Positions 1 to 7,914 of a DNA stretch of 64,000 bases are shown in pieces (position 1 is the stretch's first letter; each line of letters opens with the position of its first letter). The stretch comes from Thermincola carboxydiphila. Its GTDB lineage: Bacteria > Bacillota > Thermincolia > Thermincolales > UBA2595. The notes under the pieces were generated by a model, which saw nothing but the letters and a program-made list of their open reading frames with translations, made no database searches and was not told where the DNA came from. The position numbers and the translations under genes were made by a program. The stretch lies in assembly GCA_016841325.1 (NCBI GenBank), contig JAENZJ010000017.1, forward strand, positions 1 through 64,000. The letters are read 5' to 3'.

Positions 1-20
1 AAAATGCAGGGATAGGTTTT

Positions 21-44
21 AACCTGGGTTTATCCCAGGAGGTT
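21..44. other. hairpin near the left edge
   Basis: The arms AACCTGGG and CCCAGG-A-GGTT can pair around a five-base loop. No U-run follows. It may belong to the 3' end of a transcript from upstream of the window. The rest of positions 1-200 holds no gene I can support; it contains two GGTTCCGGAC segments (near 125 and 160) of unknown meaning. Confidence 0.3.
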
Positions 45-210
45 GTCTATTGCGGACTTGTGTTGTTGGACTAGTTTTGATGGATGGAGCGAAACAAAAT
101 GTGATACCGGATTAGAAGAGAAGGGTTCCGGACTGGAGTGGTGAGATAAAAATTTCCGGTTCCGGACCGAAAAAGGGTTTTAACAATAACAAATTACAGG
201 AGGGACATCA

Positions 211-1284
211 ATGGTTGTAAAACAGTTTAAGGAAGAAATGACAGGTTTGGAAAGGGCTCTGGCTGCCCTGTCCTACAAGAAGCCGGACAGAGTGCCTGTG
301 GCCTCACTGGTCTGCGGGGCATCCAGGAGAATCCTCGGGGTTACTTATGACAAATGGGCTACTGATTCCGAGCTTTGTGCAGAGTCAATGTTACAGGCTC
401 ATGCACTAATGGACTTTGATATTTTTGTAACCCTGGTAGACCTGTCTGTGGAAGCAGAATCCTTTGGGCAGCCGGTTATCTACCCAATGGAGAGTACTCC
501 CTATTCTGACCCCAATAATCCGATTCTGAAGTCCCATGAAGATTACCATAAAATTGAGCAGGTTAACCTCAGGGAAACCGGGCGGACTAAAATGGTAATT
601 GATGTGGTTAACAGGATTGCCAAGGCCAAGGGTAAGGAGTGCGGTGTCTGCGGCTTCGTTTATGCCCCGCTGGGGGTACTCGGCGCTATGAGGGGCCATG
701 AGAAAATGTTTGTTGACTGTATCAAGCACCGGGATGATCTGATAGCTGCCTGTGAGGCCATAACACCTGCACTGATTGATTACGCTGTTGCCCAGGTGGA
801 GGCAGGCGCTCATGCAATTGTAATGGATACCCTCTATGCTTCAGCAACCATTATGAGTCCCAAAATGTGGGAAGCCATTGAAGCTCCTTTTGCCAAGCGG
901 ATTGCCGATGCCGTTAAAAAGGCCGGGGGCGCTCTGGTACTGCATAACTGTGGTGGCGGTATTTACTTTGATGTTCAGCAGAAATATACGGACCCTGTGG
1001 CCATATCACATGCTTACCCGGCTGCTGACTGCAAGACCTGGGAAGAGCATGCAGCCAAATGGGGCAAGAAAATTGTTTCAATTGGTTCAATGGATCCCGC
1101 AAAAGTGGGCATGACCCTTGACCCGCAGGGTGTAATGGAATATACCCGGGAGTTCATTGAATACTTTAAGGACTGTGATGGCGGCTTTATCCTTTCAACA
1201 GGCTGCGAATTCCCGCCAAATGGTTCTCTGCTTAATGCAATAGCAATTATGGATGCTGCCAAGGCATATGGTTCATACCGTTAA
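211..1284 (+). CDS. MtaA/UroD-family corrinoid methyltransferase
   Basis: A 357-residue protein of the uroporphyrinogen decarboxylase / MtaA-MtbA family. In that family such enzymes move a methyl group between a corrinoid protein and a thiol or another C1 carrier in the cytoplasm. The zinc-thiolate ligands typical of the methyltransferase branch are visible: H245-x-C247 in LHNCGG and C332 in STGCEFP; true UroD enzymes lack this HxC...C set. The ATG follows an AGGAGGG site at about 197-203. A CobW-like GTPase and a corrinoid protein follow on the same strand, supporting a methyl-transfer role. The natural methyl donor (methanol, methylamine, methoxyaromatic, betaine) cannot be read from this gene alone; the substrate-specific partner is probably upstream of the window. 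Confidence 0.88.
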   Translation: MVVKQFKEEMTGLERALAALSYKKPDRVPVASLVCGASRRILGVTYDKWATDSELCAESMLQAHALMDFDIFVTLVDLSVEAESFGQPVIYPMESTPYSDPNNPILKSHEDYHKIEQVNLRETGRTKMVIDVVNRIAKAKGKECGVCGFVYAPLGVLGAMRGHEKMFVDCIKHRDDLIAACEAITPALIDYAVAQVEAGAHAIVMDTLYASATIMSPKMWEAIEAPFAKRIADAVKKAGGALVLHNCGGGIYFDVQQKYTDPVAISHAYPAADCKTWEEHAAKWGKKIVSIGSMDPAKVGMTLDPQGVMEYTREFIEYFKDCDGGFILSTGCEFPPNGSLLNAIAIMDAAKAYGSYR

Positions 1285-1304
1285 AGGCTTTGGAAGTGAC
1301 GCAT

Positions 1305-1410
1305 TTAACAGAAAGTAACGCAATTAACAGAAAGTAACATTTAACAGAAAGTAACGCAATTATACAACTATATAAGTTAACGCTGAGAATATATAAGTTA
1401 ACACTGAAAA
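1305..1410. repeat. two families of short tandem repeats in an intergenic gap
   Basis: TTAACAGAAAGTAAC occurs three times without mismatch (1305-1319, 1324-1338, 1341-1355), with 4 and 2 bases between copies. A second unit, TATATAAGTTAAC plus a CTGA(G/A)AA tail, follows twice (1369-1389, 1390-1410). All five copies contain TTAAC or GTTAAC. The array fills most of the gap between the methyltransferase and the CobW-like gene. It could be a regulator-binding array or replication-slippage sequence; neither is shown. Confidence 0.85.
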
Positions 1411-1457
1411 GCAAGAGGCAACCTGCAAATATGCCTTTGAAAGGCGGGGGTGGAACC

Positions 1458-2342
1458 TTGAAGATTAAAATAATCAGTGGATTTTTAGGGGCCGGAAAAA
1501 CAACCTGCATAAGAAATGTTTTGAAGAAGGCCGATGGAAACATGGCTGTCATTGTTAATGAATTTGGTGACGTCGGGATTGACGCAGAAGCCGTCAGTAA
1601 AGGTGATGTGGTCGATATGGTGGAACTCCCCAGCGGATGTATCTGCTGTACCCTGGCCAATGACCTGGTGTCAGCAGTCAAGGAGATTAAAACCAAATTT
1701 AATCCGGACCGGCTGGTCATAGAGCCGTCAGGACTGGCAGTACCCTCGGGGATACTGGAAGCTCTGGAGCCGATAAAAGAAAAATATGAACTTGAATTTG
1801 AAGCAATTATTGGTATCGTGGATGCTGACAGTTTCCTGTCCAATGTCCATTCCGGCTTGTTCGGTGATTTTTATACAGACCAGCTTGCCAATTCAGACAT
1901 TATCCTGATCAACAAAGCCGACCTGGTAAATGAAAAGACTATCAAAGCCGTTGAGGAAGAATTGCGGAAATATAATTCCCATGCCATTATGCTGACAACG
2001 GTTAACTGTGAAACCGACCTGCCTGACTTTATCAGGGAGCACGGTACCGAATACCTGCACCTGCATTTTGACCATGATTTTGATTCAGTTGCCATAACTA
2101 ATGATGAGGCTTTTGACCATGACTTGCTGGCTGAGATTATGGAAGAAATGAAGGCAGGGAAATATGGCGTTATTTACCGGGCCAAAGGAATTTATAAAAA
2201 GAGCGGCGGCGGGTTTGAAAAAATGGATTATGTCCAGGGCAATTACGATTTTGAAGAATTCCCCAGTGCAGAAGGAAGCAAGCTTATCTTTATCGGAAAA
2301 GACTTTGACCGGGAAGCACTAAGAGAAAGGCTGACAACTTAG
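1458..2342 (+). CDS. CobW/G3E-family metal-binding GTPase
   Basis: A 294-residue P-loop GTPase of the G3E (CobW/HypB/UreG) class, which load or deliver metals and cofactors. Seen: Walker A GAGKTT close to the N terminus, the CxCC metal motif in SGCICC, the guanine-specificity motif NKAD, and a His/Asp-rich LHLHFDHDFD segment that could bind metal. I place the start at the TTG at 1458, preceded by AAGGCGGGGGTGG, rather than the ATG nine codons earlier, which has no ribosome site. Its position between a corrinoid methyltransferase and a corrinoid protein suggests a job in zinc or corrinoid loading of this system; that is inference. Confidence 0.85.
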   Translation: MKIKIISGFLGAGKTTCIRNVLKKADGNMAVIVNEFGDVGIDAEAVSKGDVVDMVELPSGCICCTLANDLVSAVKEIKTKFNPDRLVIEPSGLAVPSGILEALEPIKEKYELEFEAIIGIVDADSFLSNVHSGLFGDFYTDQLANSDIILINKADLVNEKTIKAVEEELRKYNSHAIMLTTVNCETDLPDFIREHGTEYLHLHFDHDFDSVAITNDEAFDHDLLAEIMEEMKAGKYGVIYRAKGIYKKSGGGFEKMDYVQGNYDFEEFPSAEGSKLIFIGKDFDREALRERLTT

Positions 2343-2370
2343 TTTAAATTATTTGGAGGAGGTTACAAAA

Positions 2371-3033
2371 ATGGCAGACAGGAAAGCAGAATTACTGGAA
2401 GCTTTAAAGCAGGGAGTTATTGATTATGATGAGGATGCAGTAAAAGAAGCGGCTCAGGCTGTAGTTGACGAAGGTATCGATGCTTATGATGCAGTATTTG
2501 ACGGTCTTGTTGAAGGTATGAACGAAGTTGGCCGGCTGTATGAAGAGCAGGAGTATTTTGTTCCTGAAATGCTGATGTGTGCAGATGCCCTGTATGCAGG
2601 ACTGGATATCCTGAAGCCCCATATCGTGCAAAAAGAAGGCGGCGTTAAAGGTGCTGTGGTAATGGGAGTCGTCCAGGGTGACGTTCATGACATCGGCAAA
2701 AACATCGTTAAGATGATGTTCGACGTAGCCGGCTTCGATGTCCATGACCTGGGCCGTGACGTTCCCATGGACAAGTTTGTTGAAGAGCAATTGAAAACTG
2801 ATTCCGAACTGGTTCTTCTCTCAGCTATGATGACAACTACCATGGTTGGTATGAAAGACATCATCGCCAAGATCAAGGAAAAGAACCCTAAGTGCAGGAT
2901 TATGATCGGCGGGGCCCCTGTTTCTGAGGATCTGGCTGACAAGTGGGGCGCTGACGGCTTTGCCAAGGATGCTAACAATGCCCTGAAAGATGCCCTGAAC
3001 ATGGTTAAGGCTCTGAAAGACCTGCAGCAGTAG
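2371..3033 (+). CDS. corrinoid protein (MtaC/MtbC/MetH B12-binding type)
   Basis: A 220-residue methyl-carrier protein. The N-terminal half resembles the helical cap domain of MetH-type modules; the C-terminal half is a Rossmann-like B12-binding domain with the base-off/His-on signature D-x-H-x-x-G in GDVHDIGKN, followed by later elements such as IMIGGAPVS. The cobalamin histidine is in GDVHDIG. It would shuttle a methyl group on cobalt between a substrate-specific methyltransferase and the MtaA-like enzyme at 211. The ATG at 2371 is preceded by a near-perfect TTGGAGGAGG; an in-frame TTG at 2353 lies inside or before that site and is rejected. The activating ATPase (RamA-like) is not in the window. 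Confidence 0.92.
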   Translation: MADRKAELLEALKQGVIDYDEDAVKEAAQAVVDEGIDAYDAVFDGLVEGMNEVGRLYEEQEYFVPEMLMCADALYAGLDILKPHIVQKEGGVKGAVVMGVVQGDVHDIGKNIVKMMFDVAGFDVHDLGRDVPMDKFVEEQLKTDSELVLLSAMMTTTMVGMKDIIAKIKEKNPKCRIMIGGAPVSEDLADKWGADGFAKDANNALKDALNMVKALKDLQQ

Positions 3034-3087
3034 TTTCCCCGGTGCAGTCGGTGAACAAATATTGCCTGCAGAATTTATAAGCAAAAA

Positions 3088-3170
3088 TGTGACAAAGGTA
3101 AACCCGTTGAAAGACGGGGACACAAAGCCATGGGTCTAAGGTACTGTTGCTATGACTGCCAGGCTGCCGG
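3088..3170 (+). promoter_or_regulatory. c-di-GMP-I (GEMM-I) riboswitch upstream of a chemoreceptor
   Basis: The GEMM-I layout is recognisable: AAGGTAAA, a hairpin CCCGTT-GAAA-GACGGG (3103-3118) with a GAAA tetraloop, GGACACAAAGCC (consensus GACGCAAAGC, one change), a P3 helix holding the 11-nt tetraloop receptor as TCTAAG (3135-3140) opposite TATGA (3151-3155), then GCCAGGCTGCCGG. The receptor differs from CCUAAG/UAUGG by a compensating C-G to U-A swap. A 17-bp hairpin follows 5 nt later and the chemoreceptor gene starts 86 nt after the aptamer. Ligand binding is inferred from family resemblance; whether it turns expression on or off is not decided. Confidence 0.88.
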
Positions 3171-3174
3171 ATTA

Positions 3175-3212
3175 GGATAAAACCGTTTCGGTATGCCGAA
3201 ACGGTTTTATCC
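3175..3212 (+). terminator. hairpin expression platform of the riboswitch
   Basis: A perfect 17-bp stem, GGATAAAACCGTTTCGG with its complement, and a TATG loop. The 3' arm carries TTTTATCC and is followed by ATTTAATG, so the U-run is short. It sits just after the GEMM-I aptamer and is the likely transcription-termination element that the aptamer controls; it may also end the upstream corrinoid operon. Confidence 0.75.
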
Positions 3213-3255
3213 ATTTAATGGGGGTATGGGAATTCTGTTACGGGAGGGTTAAAAG

Positions 3256-4890
3256 TTGGAAAAACAGATATATAAACTCAATTTTTTGGAAAAACTCGGC
3301 CTCGAGGGTCACGTATTTACCCGCGTGAGTTTTAATCTTAAGTACATATTTCCTGCAGTATATGCTTCTCTATTGATCTTCCTGGTACCTGCGGTACTGT
3401 ACCAGGGTAAATGGAATTCCCTGAGCACAATTCTGCTGGTTATTTCCCTGGGAGGTCTGGCAATTAATGTTGTTATAGGCAGTAAAGTAAAAATCCTGAA
3501 GAATTTTTCCGGTATCCTGCACCCTATATGGGCGTATACAACAATTGTTTTATTTGGGCTGGTTTCAGGGTTAAACATGGTGGACTGGATCCTGGCGGCC
3601 GGTTTTGTTGTTTTTGGCATAATTTATTGGTGGATTCCCAGTGCCGGTATGTCAAATGCTATCCGAGCCATATTAAACGGTATTGTCCAGGCTAATTCAG
3701 GTGATACAGATGCCCGGATCTGCCTCAGGGTTAAAAGAAAAGATGAAATCGGGATGCTGGCAGAAAACTTGAACTCATTCTTTGAAGAAAGGCAGAATTT
3801 TATCAAAATGCTCCAGGAGAATGCGTCACAACTGGCCGAGACGAGTACTGAACTGGCCAAAATTTCTGACAGCAGCTCAGCTGCTTTCAGACAAATTGCG
3901 GCTGCCATTGACCAGGTGGCACAGGGTTCAACCGAGCAGTCAAAGAGTACCAGTGAGGCTGTTGAGGTTATGGGACAGGTGGCCATGTCTATAGAGCAGA
4001 TCGCGACCGGTGCCCAGGAACAGAGTAACAATGTGGTCAAAACCACTGCTCTGGTTGATGAGATGACAGCCAAAATGGACCGGATGGCTGCCGGTATGCA
4101 AACTGTCAGGGAGGTTTCGGAACAGAACGGAGTGCTGGCCCAAAATGGCGGAAAGTCAGTAAATAAAACCGTGGAGGGGATGAACAGGGTCAGGACAGCT
4201 GTCCTGGAGACTTCACAAAACCTGAACCAACTGGGGGAAAGGTCACAAAAGATCGGGGAAATCATCCAGGTAATTGACGATATTGCCGAACAGACCAACC
4301 TCCTGGCGCTGAATGCAGCCATCGAAGCGGCCCGTGCCGGTGAGCACGGTAAGGGCTTTGCTGTGGTGGCAGATGAGGTCAGGAAACTGGCCGAGCGGTC
4401 CGGAAAGGCCACCAAGGAGATTGCTGACCTGATAACAGATATTCAGCAAAGGACCAAGACTGCTGTCGACTCCATGGAAATTGGGACCCGGGAAGCCGCA
4501 GAGGGAGTCGGGCTGGCTGAAGAAGCCGGGCAGTCTTTAAGTGAAATCGTAAATGGGGTTGCTACTGCAGCTGATAATGTAGGCAAAATTACGGATATTA
4601 TTAATGAGATAATCGAGAGCAGCCGCGAGGTTTCCGATGCAGTCAGCAATGTTGCTGCCATAACTGAGGAAAACTCTGCGGCAGCAGAGCAGATATCTGC
4701 TTCCAGTGAACAGGTTAATGCCACCGTACAGAATGTCGCCTCCATATCCCAGGAGAATGCTGCCTCTGTGGAAGAGGTATCGGCATCAACAGAGGAACTG
4801 GCCGGTTCTATTGAAAATATCTCGACATCAGCCAAAGGGCTGACCACGATGGCTGCCCGGATGCAGGAACTGGTAAATCAGTACAGGTAG
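3256..4890 (+). CDS. methyl-accepting chemotaxis protein without an extracytoplasmic sensor domain
   Basis: A 544-residue chemoreceptor. About four hydrophobic helices lie in residues 28-130 with only short loops, so the usual large outside ligand domain is missing. A HAMP-like linker (about 130-185) leads to a long signalling coiled coil whose conserved tip is at about 335-385 ([18 protein letters not shown]). The tip binds CheA/CheW and methylation helices flank it. The TTG start has a GGGAGGG site 7-13 bases upstream. A c-di-GMP riboswitch precedes it, so its amount is probably tied to c-di-GMP. It may sense membrane state, energy or a cytoplasmic signal; the stimulus is unknown. Confidence 0.93.
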   Translation: MEKQIYKLNFLEKLGLEGHVFTRVSFNLKYIFPAVYASLLIFLVPAVLYQGKWNSLSTILLVISLGGLAINVVIGSKVKILKNFSGILHPIWAYTTIVLFGLVSGLNMVDWILAAGFVVFGIIYWWIPSAGMSNAIRAILNGIVQANSGDTDARICLRVKRKDEIGMLAENLNSFFEERQNFIKMLQENASQLAETSTELAKISDSSSAAFRQIAAAIDQVAQGSTEQSKSTSEAVEVMGQVAMSIEQIATGAQEQSNNVVKTTALVDEMTAKMDRMAAGMQTVREVSEQNGVLAQNGGKSVNKTVEGMNRVRTAVLETSQNLNQLGERSQKIGEIIQVIDDIAEQTNLLALNAAIEAARAGEHGKGFAVVADEVRKLAERSGKATKEIADLITDIQQRTKTAVDSMEIGTREAAEGVGLAEEAGQSLSEIVNGVATAADNVGKITDIINEIIESSREVSDAVSNVAAITEENSAAAEQISASSEQVNATVQNVASISQENAASVEEVSASTEELAGSIENISTSAKGLTTMAARMQELVNQYR

Positions 4891-4979
4891 AAAATTAACC
4901 TCTTATCGCGGAAATGTTTAAAATTTTCCAGTATTGTTCATAATAATGCTGGGTATAATCCGGGAAGGAGGTTGATAGT

Positions 4980-5765
4980 TTGAAAAAAATTGCTTTAATT
5001 AGCATAATTATGGTTGCCATTGTTTTTTCAGCCTGTTTTGCATATGCAGGTGAAACTGCCGGTTATACGGTAAAACCCGGGGATACCCTTTATGGAATAG
5101 GAAAACGATTTGGCTTGCACCACAGCGCAATCATAGAAACCAATAAATTGGATTCTACTGTTATCGTGCCTGGAATGAACCTGATTATACCTTCAGGTGA
5201 AGGTGTTTTCCATACTGTCAGGGCAGGGGAAACACTCTACGGTATTTCAAGGAAGTATGGTATCCGGGTCCGGGAGATTAAAAAACAAAATAATCTTGCC
5301 ACTGACCTGATTGTCCCCGGTATGCAGCTTGTCCTGCCGGTCGGCAGCGGTGCAGCGGACCAGCAGGTCCAACCGGTACTCAGTGGTTATACATCTTTTG
5401 GCAGTGATGATATTTTGCTGCTGGCAAAAATGATTTATGCCGAATCCAGGGGTGAGCCGCTCAGCGGCCAGATAGCTGTAGGTGCGGTCATATTAAACAG
5501 GCTGAAGAGTGAGCATTTCCCTTCAACAATCAGGGAAATCATTTTTCAAAGGACTAAAGGTGTGTATCAGTTTACCCCTGTGGCAAATGGACAGATTAAT
5601 ATGGAACCCGACCGTTCTGCCTTTTATGCCGCTGAACGCGCCATAAAAGGGGAGGATCCCACAGGCGGGGCGCTCTTTTTCTATAATCCGGAGACAAGTT
5701 CGGATAAGTGGATTAAGACACTGCCTGTCACAAAAGTAATTGGCAACCATGTATTTGCCAGATAA
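4980..5765 (+). CDS. secreted LysM-SleB/CwlJ-type cell-wall hydrolase
   Basis: A 261-residue exported protein with a signal peptide (about 1-23, likely cut after AYA), two LysM peptidoglycan-binding domains (about 28-71 and 78-120, each with a PGDTLYGI/AGETLYGIS start) and a C-terminal hydrolase of the SleB/CwlJ family (about 143-261). The likely catalytic Glu is E155 in YAESRGEP. Family members open the spore cortex at germination or act on vegetative wall. The TTG start follows AAGGAGG. A possible -10 TATAAT lies at 4954-4959. It ends at a two-way terminator facing the lysR gene. Confidence 0.88.
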   Translation: MKKIALISIIMVAIVFSACFAYAGETAGYTVKPGDTLYGIGKRFGLHHSAIIETNKLDSTVIVPGMNLIIPSGEGVFHTVRAGETLYGISRKYGIRVREIKKQNNLATDLIVPGMQLVLPVGSGAADQQVQPVLSGYTSFGSDDILLLAKMIYAESRGEPLSGQIAVGAVILNRLKSEHFPSTIREIIFQRTKGVYQFTPVANGQINMEPDRSAFYAAERAIKGEDPTGGALFFYNPETSSDKWIKTLPVTKVIGNHVFAR

Positions 5766-5770
5766 GCAAA

Positions 5771-5800
5771 AAAAAAGAGAGCCTAGTAGCTCTCTTTTTT
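5771..5800. terminator. bidirectional terminator between convergent genes
   Basis: AAAAAAGAGAGC, loop CTAGTA, GCTCTCTTTTTT: a 12-bp stem with A- and U-runs on both sides, so it works in both directions. The last codons and stop of the minus-strand LysR gene lie inside it. Confidence 0.9.
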
Positions 5801-6670
5801 AATGTGTGACAAAAAGGCCAGGGCCGCCGGGGAAAGGTGAACTCCTTTGGGGAAAATACAGAGCAGCTGCCTGTTCATTTGCAGTTCAGGAAAACCGGGG
5901 GCACATAAAAGGCCGGTCTGCAGTTCCAGTCCCACGGTGAACCTGGACAGAAAAGTAATCCCCATCCCAGCCATGACGGCCCTTTTTACAGCCTCGGTGT
6001 CGCCCAGGGTGACAACCCTGCCGGGTTTGATATGGACACTTTCCAGAATTGATTCCAGGGCCTTCCTGGTGGCTGAACCCAGTTCCCTTAGAATAAAAAC
6101 CTCATCAGCAAGCAGTTCCGGTTGAAATGCGTCTGTTTTGGCTAAAGGATGGTCCGGGTATACCAAAAAAAGAATCCGGTCCTCAAGGATTGGTTCAATA
6201 CACAGTCCCGGAGGTTCGGCAATACCTGCGATAAAGGCCAGGTCAAAATCCCTGTTGGCAGCTCTGGCGGCAATTTCATCACTGCTGCCCAGTTCCAGGA
6301 AGGCCTCAATGTTGGGGTGCAGCTTTAGAAAAGTGGCCAGTGGTGTGGGCAGTAAATAGCTGCCCATTGTTGTACAGGCCCCAATACTCAGTTTCCCGGT
6401 ATGCAGGCCCTGCAGTTCCTGCAGGGTCCTGTCAGCCTCATCAGCCAGCCGCAGCATCTGTTCAACATATTCAAACAGCCTCCGGCCGGCTTCACTCAGG
6501 TAAACGCCACGGCTGTGCCTGTTAAACAGGCTTATTCCCACTGATTTTTCGAGGGATTCAATCTGGCGGGACAGGGCCGGCTGTGTAATGTGGAGTCTTT
6601 CGGCCCCTTTGCTGAAGCTGCCGGACCTGGCAATTTCATAAAATGCCCTGAGCTGGGATAATTCCATCAT
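5783..6670 (-). CDS. LysR-family transcriptional regulator
   Basis: A 295-residue regulator with an N-terminal winged helix-turn-helix (about 1-60; ITQPALSRQIESLE is the recognition region) and a periplasmic-binding-protein-like effector domain. It is transcribed away from selD, and the 143-bp gap between them holds a 34-bp sequence that recurs upstream of the membrane selenoprotein gene at 11002. This makes it the obvious candidate regulator of both units. The effector could be a sulfur or selenium metabolite by analogy with CysB/CysL-type regulators, but nothing in the sequence proves this. The start is an ATGATG pair preceded by AGGTGG; the first ATG is used here. Confidence 0.92.
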   Translation of the reverse strand: MMELSQLRAFYEIARSGSFSKGAERLHITQPALSRQIESLEKSVGISLFNRHSRGVYLSEAGRRLFEYVEQMLRLADEADRTLQELQGLHTGKLSIGACTTMGSYLLPTPLATFLKLHPNIEAFLELGSSDEIAARAANRDFDLAFIAGIAEPPGLCIEPILEDRILFLVYPDHPLAKTDAFQPELLADEVFILRELGSATRKALESILESVHIKPGRVVTLGDTEAVKRAVMAGMGITFLSRFTVGLELQTGLLCAPGFPELQMNRQLLCIFPKGVHLSPAALAFLSHIKKESY

Positions 6671-6723
6671 GCCACCACCTGAAGAAGTGTTAAGGAGTAT
6701 CAGTATGATATAATTAATATTTA

Positions 6724-6757
6724 TAACTGGTATGATGATTATGCATTTCTATTATAT
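6724..6757. promoter_or_regulatory. putative LysR operator, copy 1 (lysR-selD gap)
   Basis: A 34-bp A/T-rich sequence with the core ATTATGCATTTC flanked by TATGAT and ATTATAT. It matches 30 of 34 positions of 10881-10914. The flanks form an imperfect inverted repeat (ATNAT...ATTAT), the usual shape of LysR-type binding sites (T-N11-A). It is placed correctly for autoregulation of lysR and activation of selD. Confidence 0.7.
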
Positions 6758-6813
6758 CACTACATGTGGTAATATGTAAAATATAAGTTCAGTGAGAAAA
6801 GAGGTTATTTATA

Positions 6814-7857
6814 TTGAAAGAGAAAACTGCTGTCAGGTTGACAAGTTTTTCACCGGGCTCCGGCTGAGCCTGCAAAATAGATCCGGCGGATCTAAAACAG
6901 ATTCTGACCAGTCTCCCCAAAATCGAGGATAAACGCTTTTATACTGAGGACGCTGATGATGCGGCGGTCTTTAAGGTCAGTGAAGACCTGGCAATGGTCC
7001 AGACCGTTGATTTTATCACCCCTGTCTTAAATGACCCCTATTCCTTCGGAGCGGTAGCAGCTGCGAATGCCTTAAGTGATATATATGCCATGGGAGCTGA
7101 ACCGGTTTTTGCTTTAAATATAGTCTGTTTTCCCGTAAAAAGCCTCGCAGTCAGTATCCTTGAAGAAATCCTGCGTGGCGGGGCCGATGTTGCTGCAAAG
7201 GCAGGGGTAACCATCGCCGGGGGGCATTCTGTGGAAGACAATGCGCCCAAATATGGGATGGCTGTTACGGGTACCGTGAATCCCGAAAAATTGTTATTTA
7301 AAAAAGGGGCGCGCCCCGGAGATAAGCTGTACCTGACCAAACCTTTAGGGTCAGGGATTATAACAACAGCCATTGACCGCGATTTAGCCGGGGCAGAGTT
7401 GATAACAAAGGTCTATGACCTGATGGTGGAACTAAACCGCGGCGCCGCCAGGGCTATGCTGGAAGTTGGTGTCAATGCCTGTACCGATGTGAGCGGGTTT
7501 GGCTTCCTGGGCCACCTTTATGAGATGCTTGCTGCAGGCAGGACGGGCGCCCGGATATATACCGGCTCCGTACCGGTCATTGATGCGGTCTGGGATTTGG
7601 TCCGTTCCGGGATAGTACCTGCCGGAACTCATAATAACTACCGTTACCTGGCAGATAAAGTCAGGTCAGATAAAGTACAGTCCGAAACCCGGACAGTCTT
7701 ATGTGATTCCCAGACATCCGGAGGGCTGTTAATTGCAGTATCACCTGAAAAGGCAGCTCAGCTGGAAACATCACTGATTGAAGAAGGGTGCCTGGCAGCG
7801 GCCTGTGTGGGGGAAATCACTGACGGGCCTATGGGTATTATAGAGCTTTGGCCATAA
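6814..7857 (+). CDS. selD: selenophosphate synthase, itself a selenoprotein (Sec18)
   Basis: SelD makes selenophosphate from selenide and ATP for selenocysteine and selenouridine. The reading frame begins at a TTG (6814) behind a GAGG site and passes an in-frame TGA at 6865-6867: residues 15-21 read GSG-U-ACK. This is exactly the active-site position held by Cys17 in the E. coli enzyme (GAGCGCK, from memory), and the conserved Lys follows. The full length is 347 residues, the normal family length. Starting at the ATG at 6994 would lose the catalytic loop. A SECIS-type hairpin follows the UGA by 10 nt. Later family motifs are present (DDAAV, VQTVDF, GGHS, DVSGFG). It is the first gene of a selD-nifS-dsrE unit. 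Confidence 0.95.
6878..6894 (+). promoter_or_regulatory. bacterial SECIS hairpin of selD
   Basis: TAGATCC-GGC-GGATCTA: a 7-bp stem with a GGC loop. The loop begins 17 nt after the UGA at 6865-6867, and G's open the loop, both as expected for bacterial SECIS elements read by SelB. Confidence 0.85.
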
Positions 7858-7914
7858 CCGCATTCTTTTATTACCATAATTTTTAGCACATTTGCTGTTA
7901 TAGGAGGAATTTTG

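Noticed and set aside
1305-1355. CRISPR-like array
   Set aside because: The three repeats are only 15 bp and are separated by 2-4 bp, so there are no spacers; no cas genes are near.
3624-4415. Long open frame on the minus strand opposite the chemoreceptor (also opposite hslU at 25458-26198 and fliF at 30087-30764)
   Set aside because: They lack ribosome sites, have low-complexity Ser/Ala/Leu-type composition typical of antisense frames, and lie wholly within well-identified genes.
6994-7857. SelD starting at the ATG at 6994
   Set aside because: This would remove the catalytic Sec/Cys-Lys loop and about 60 conserved residues; no ribosome site precedes it.
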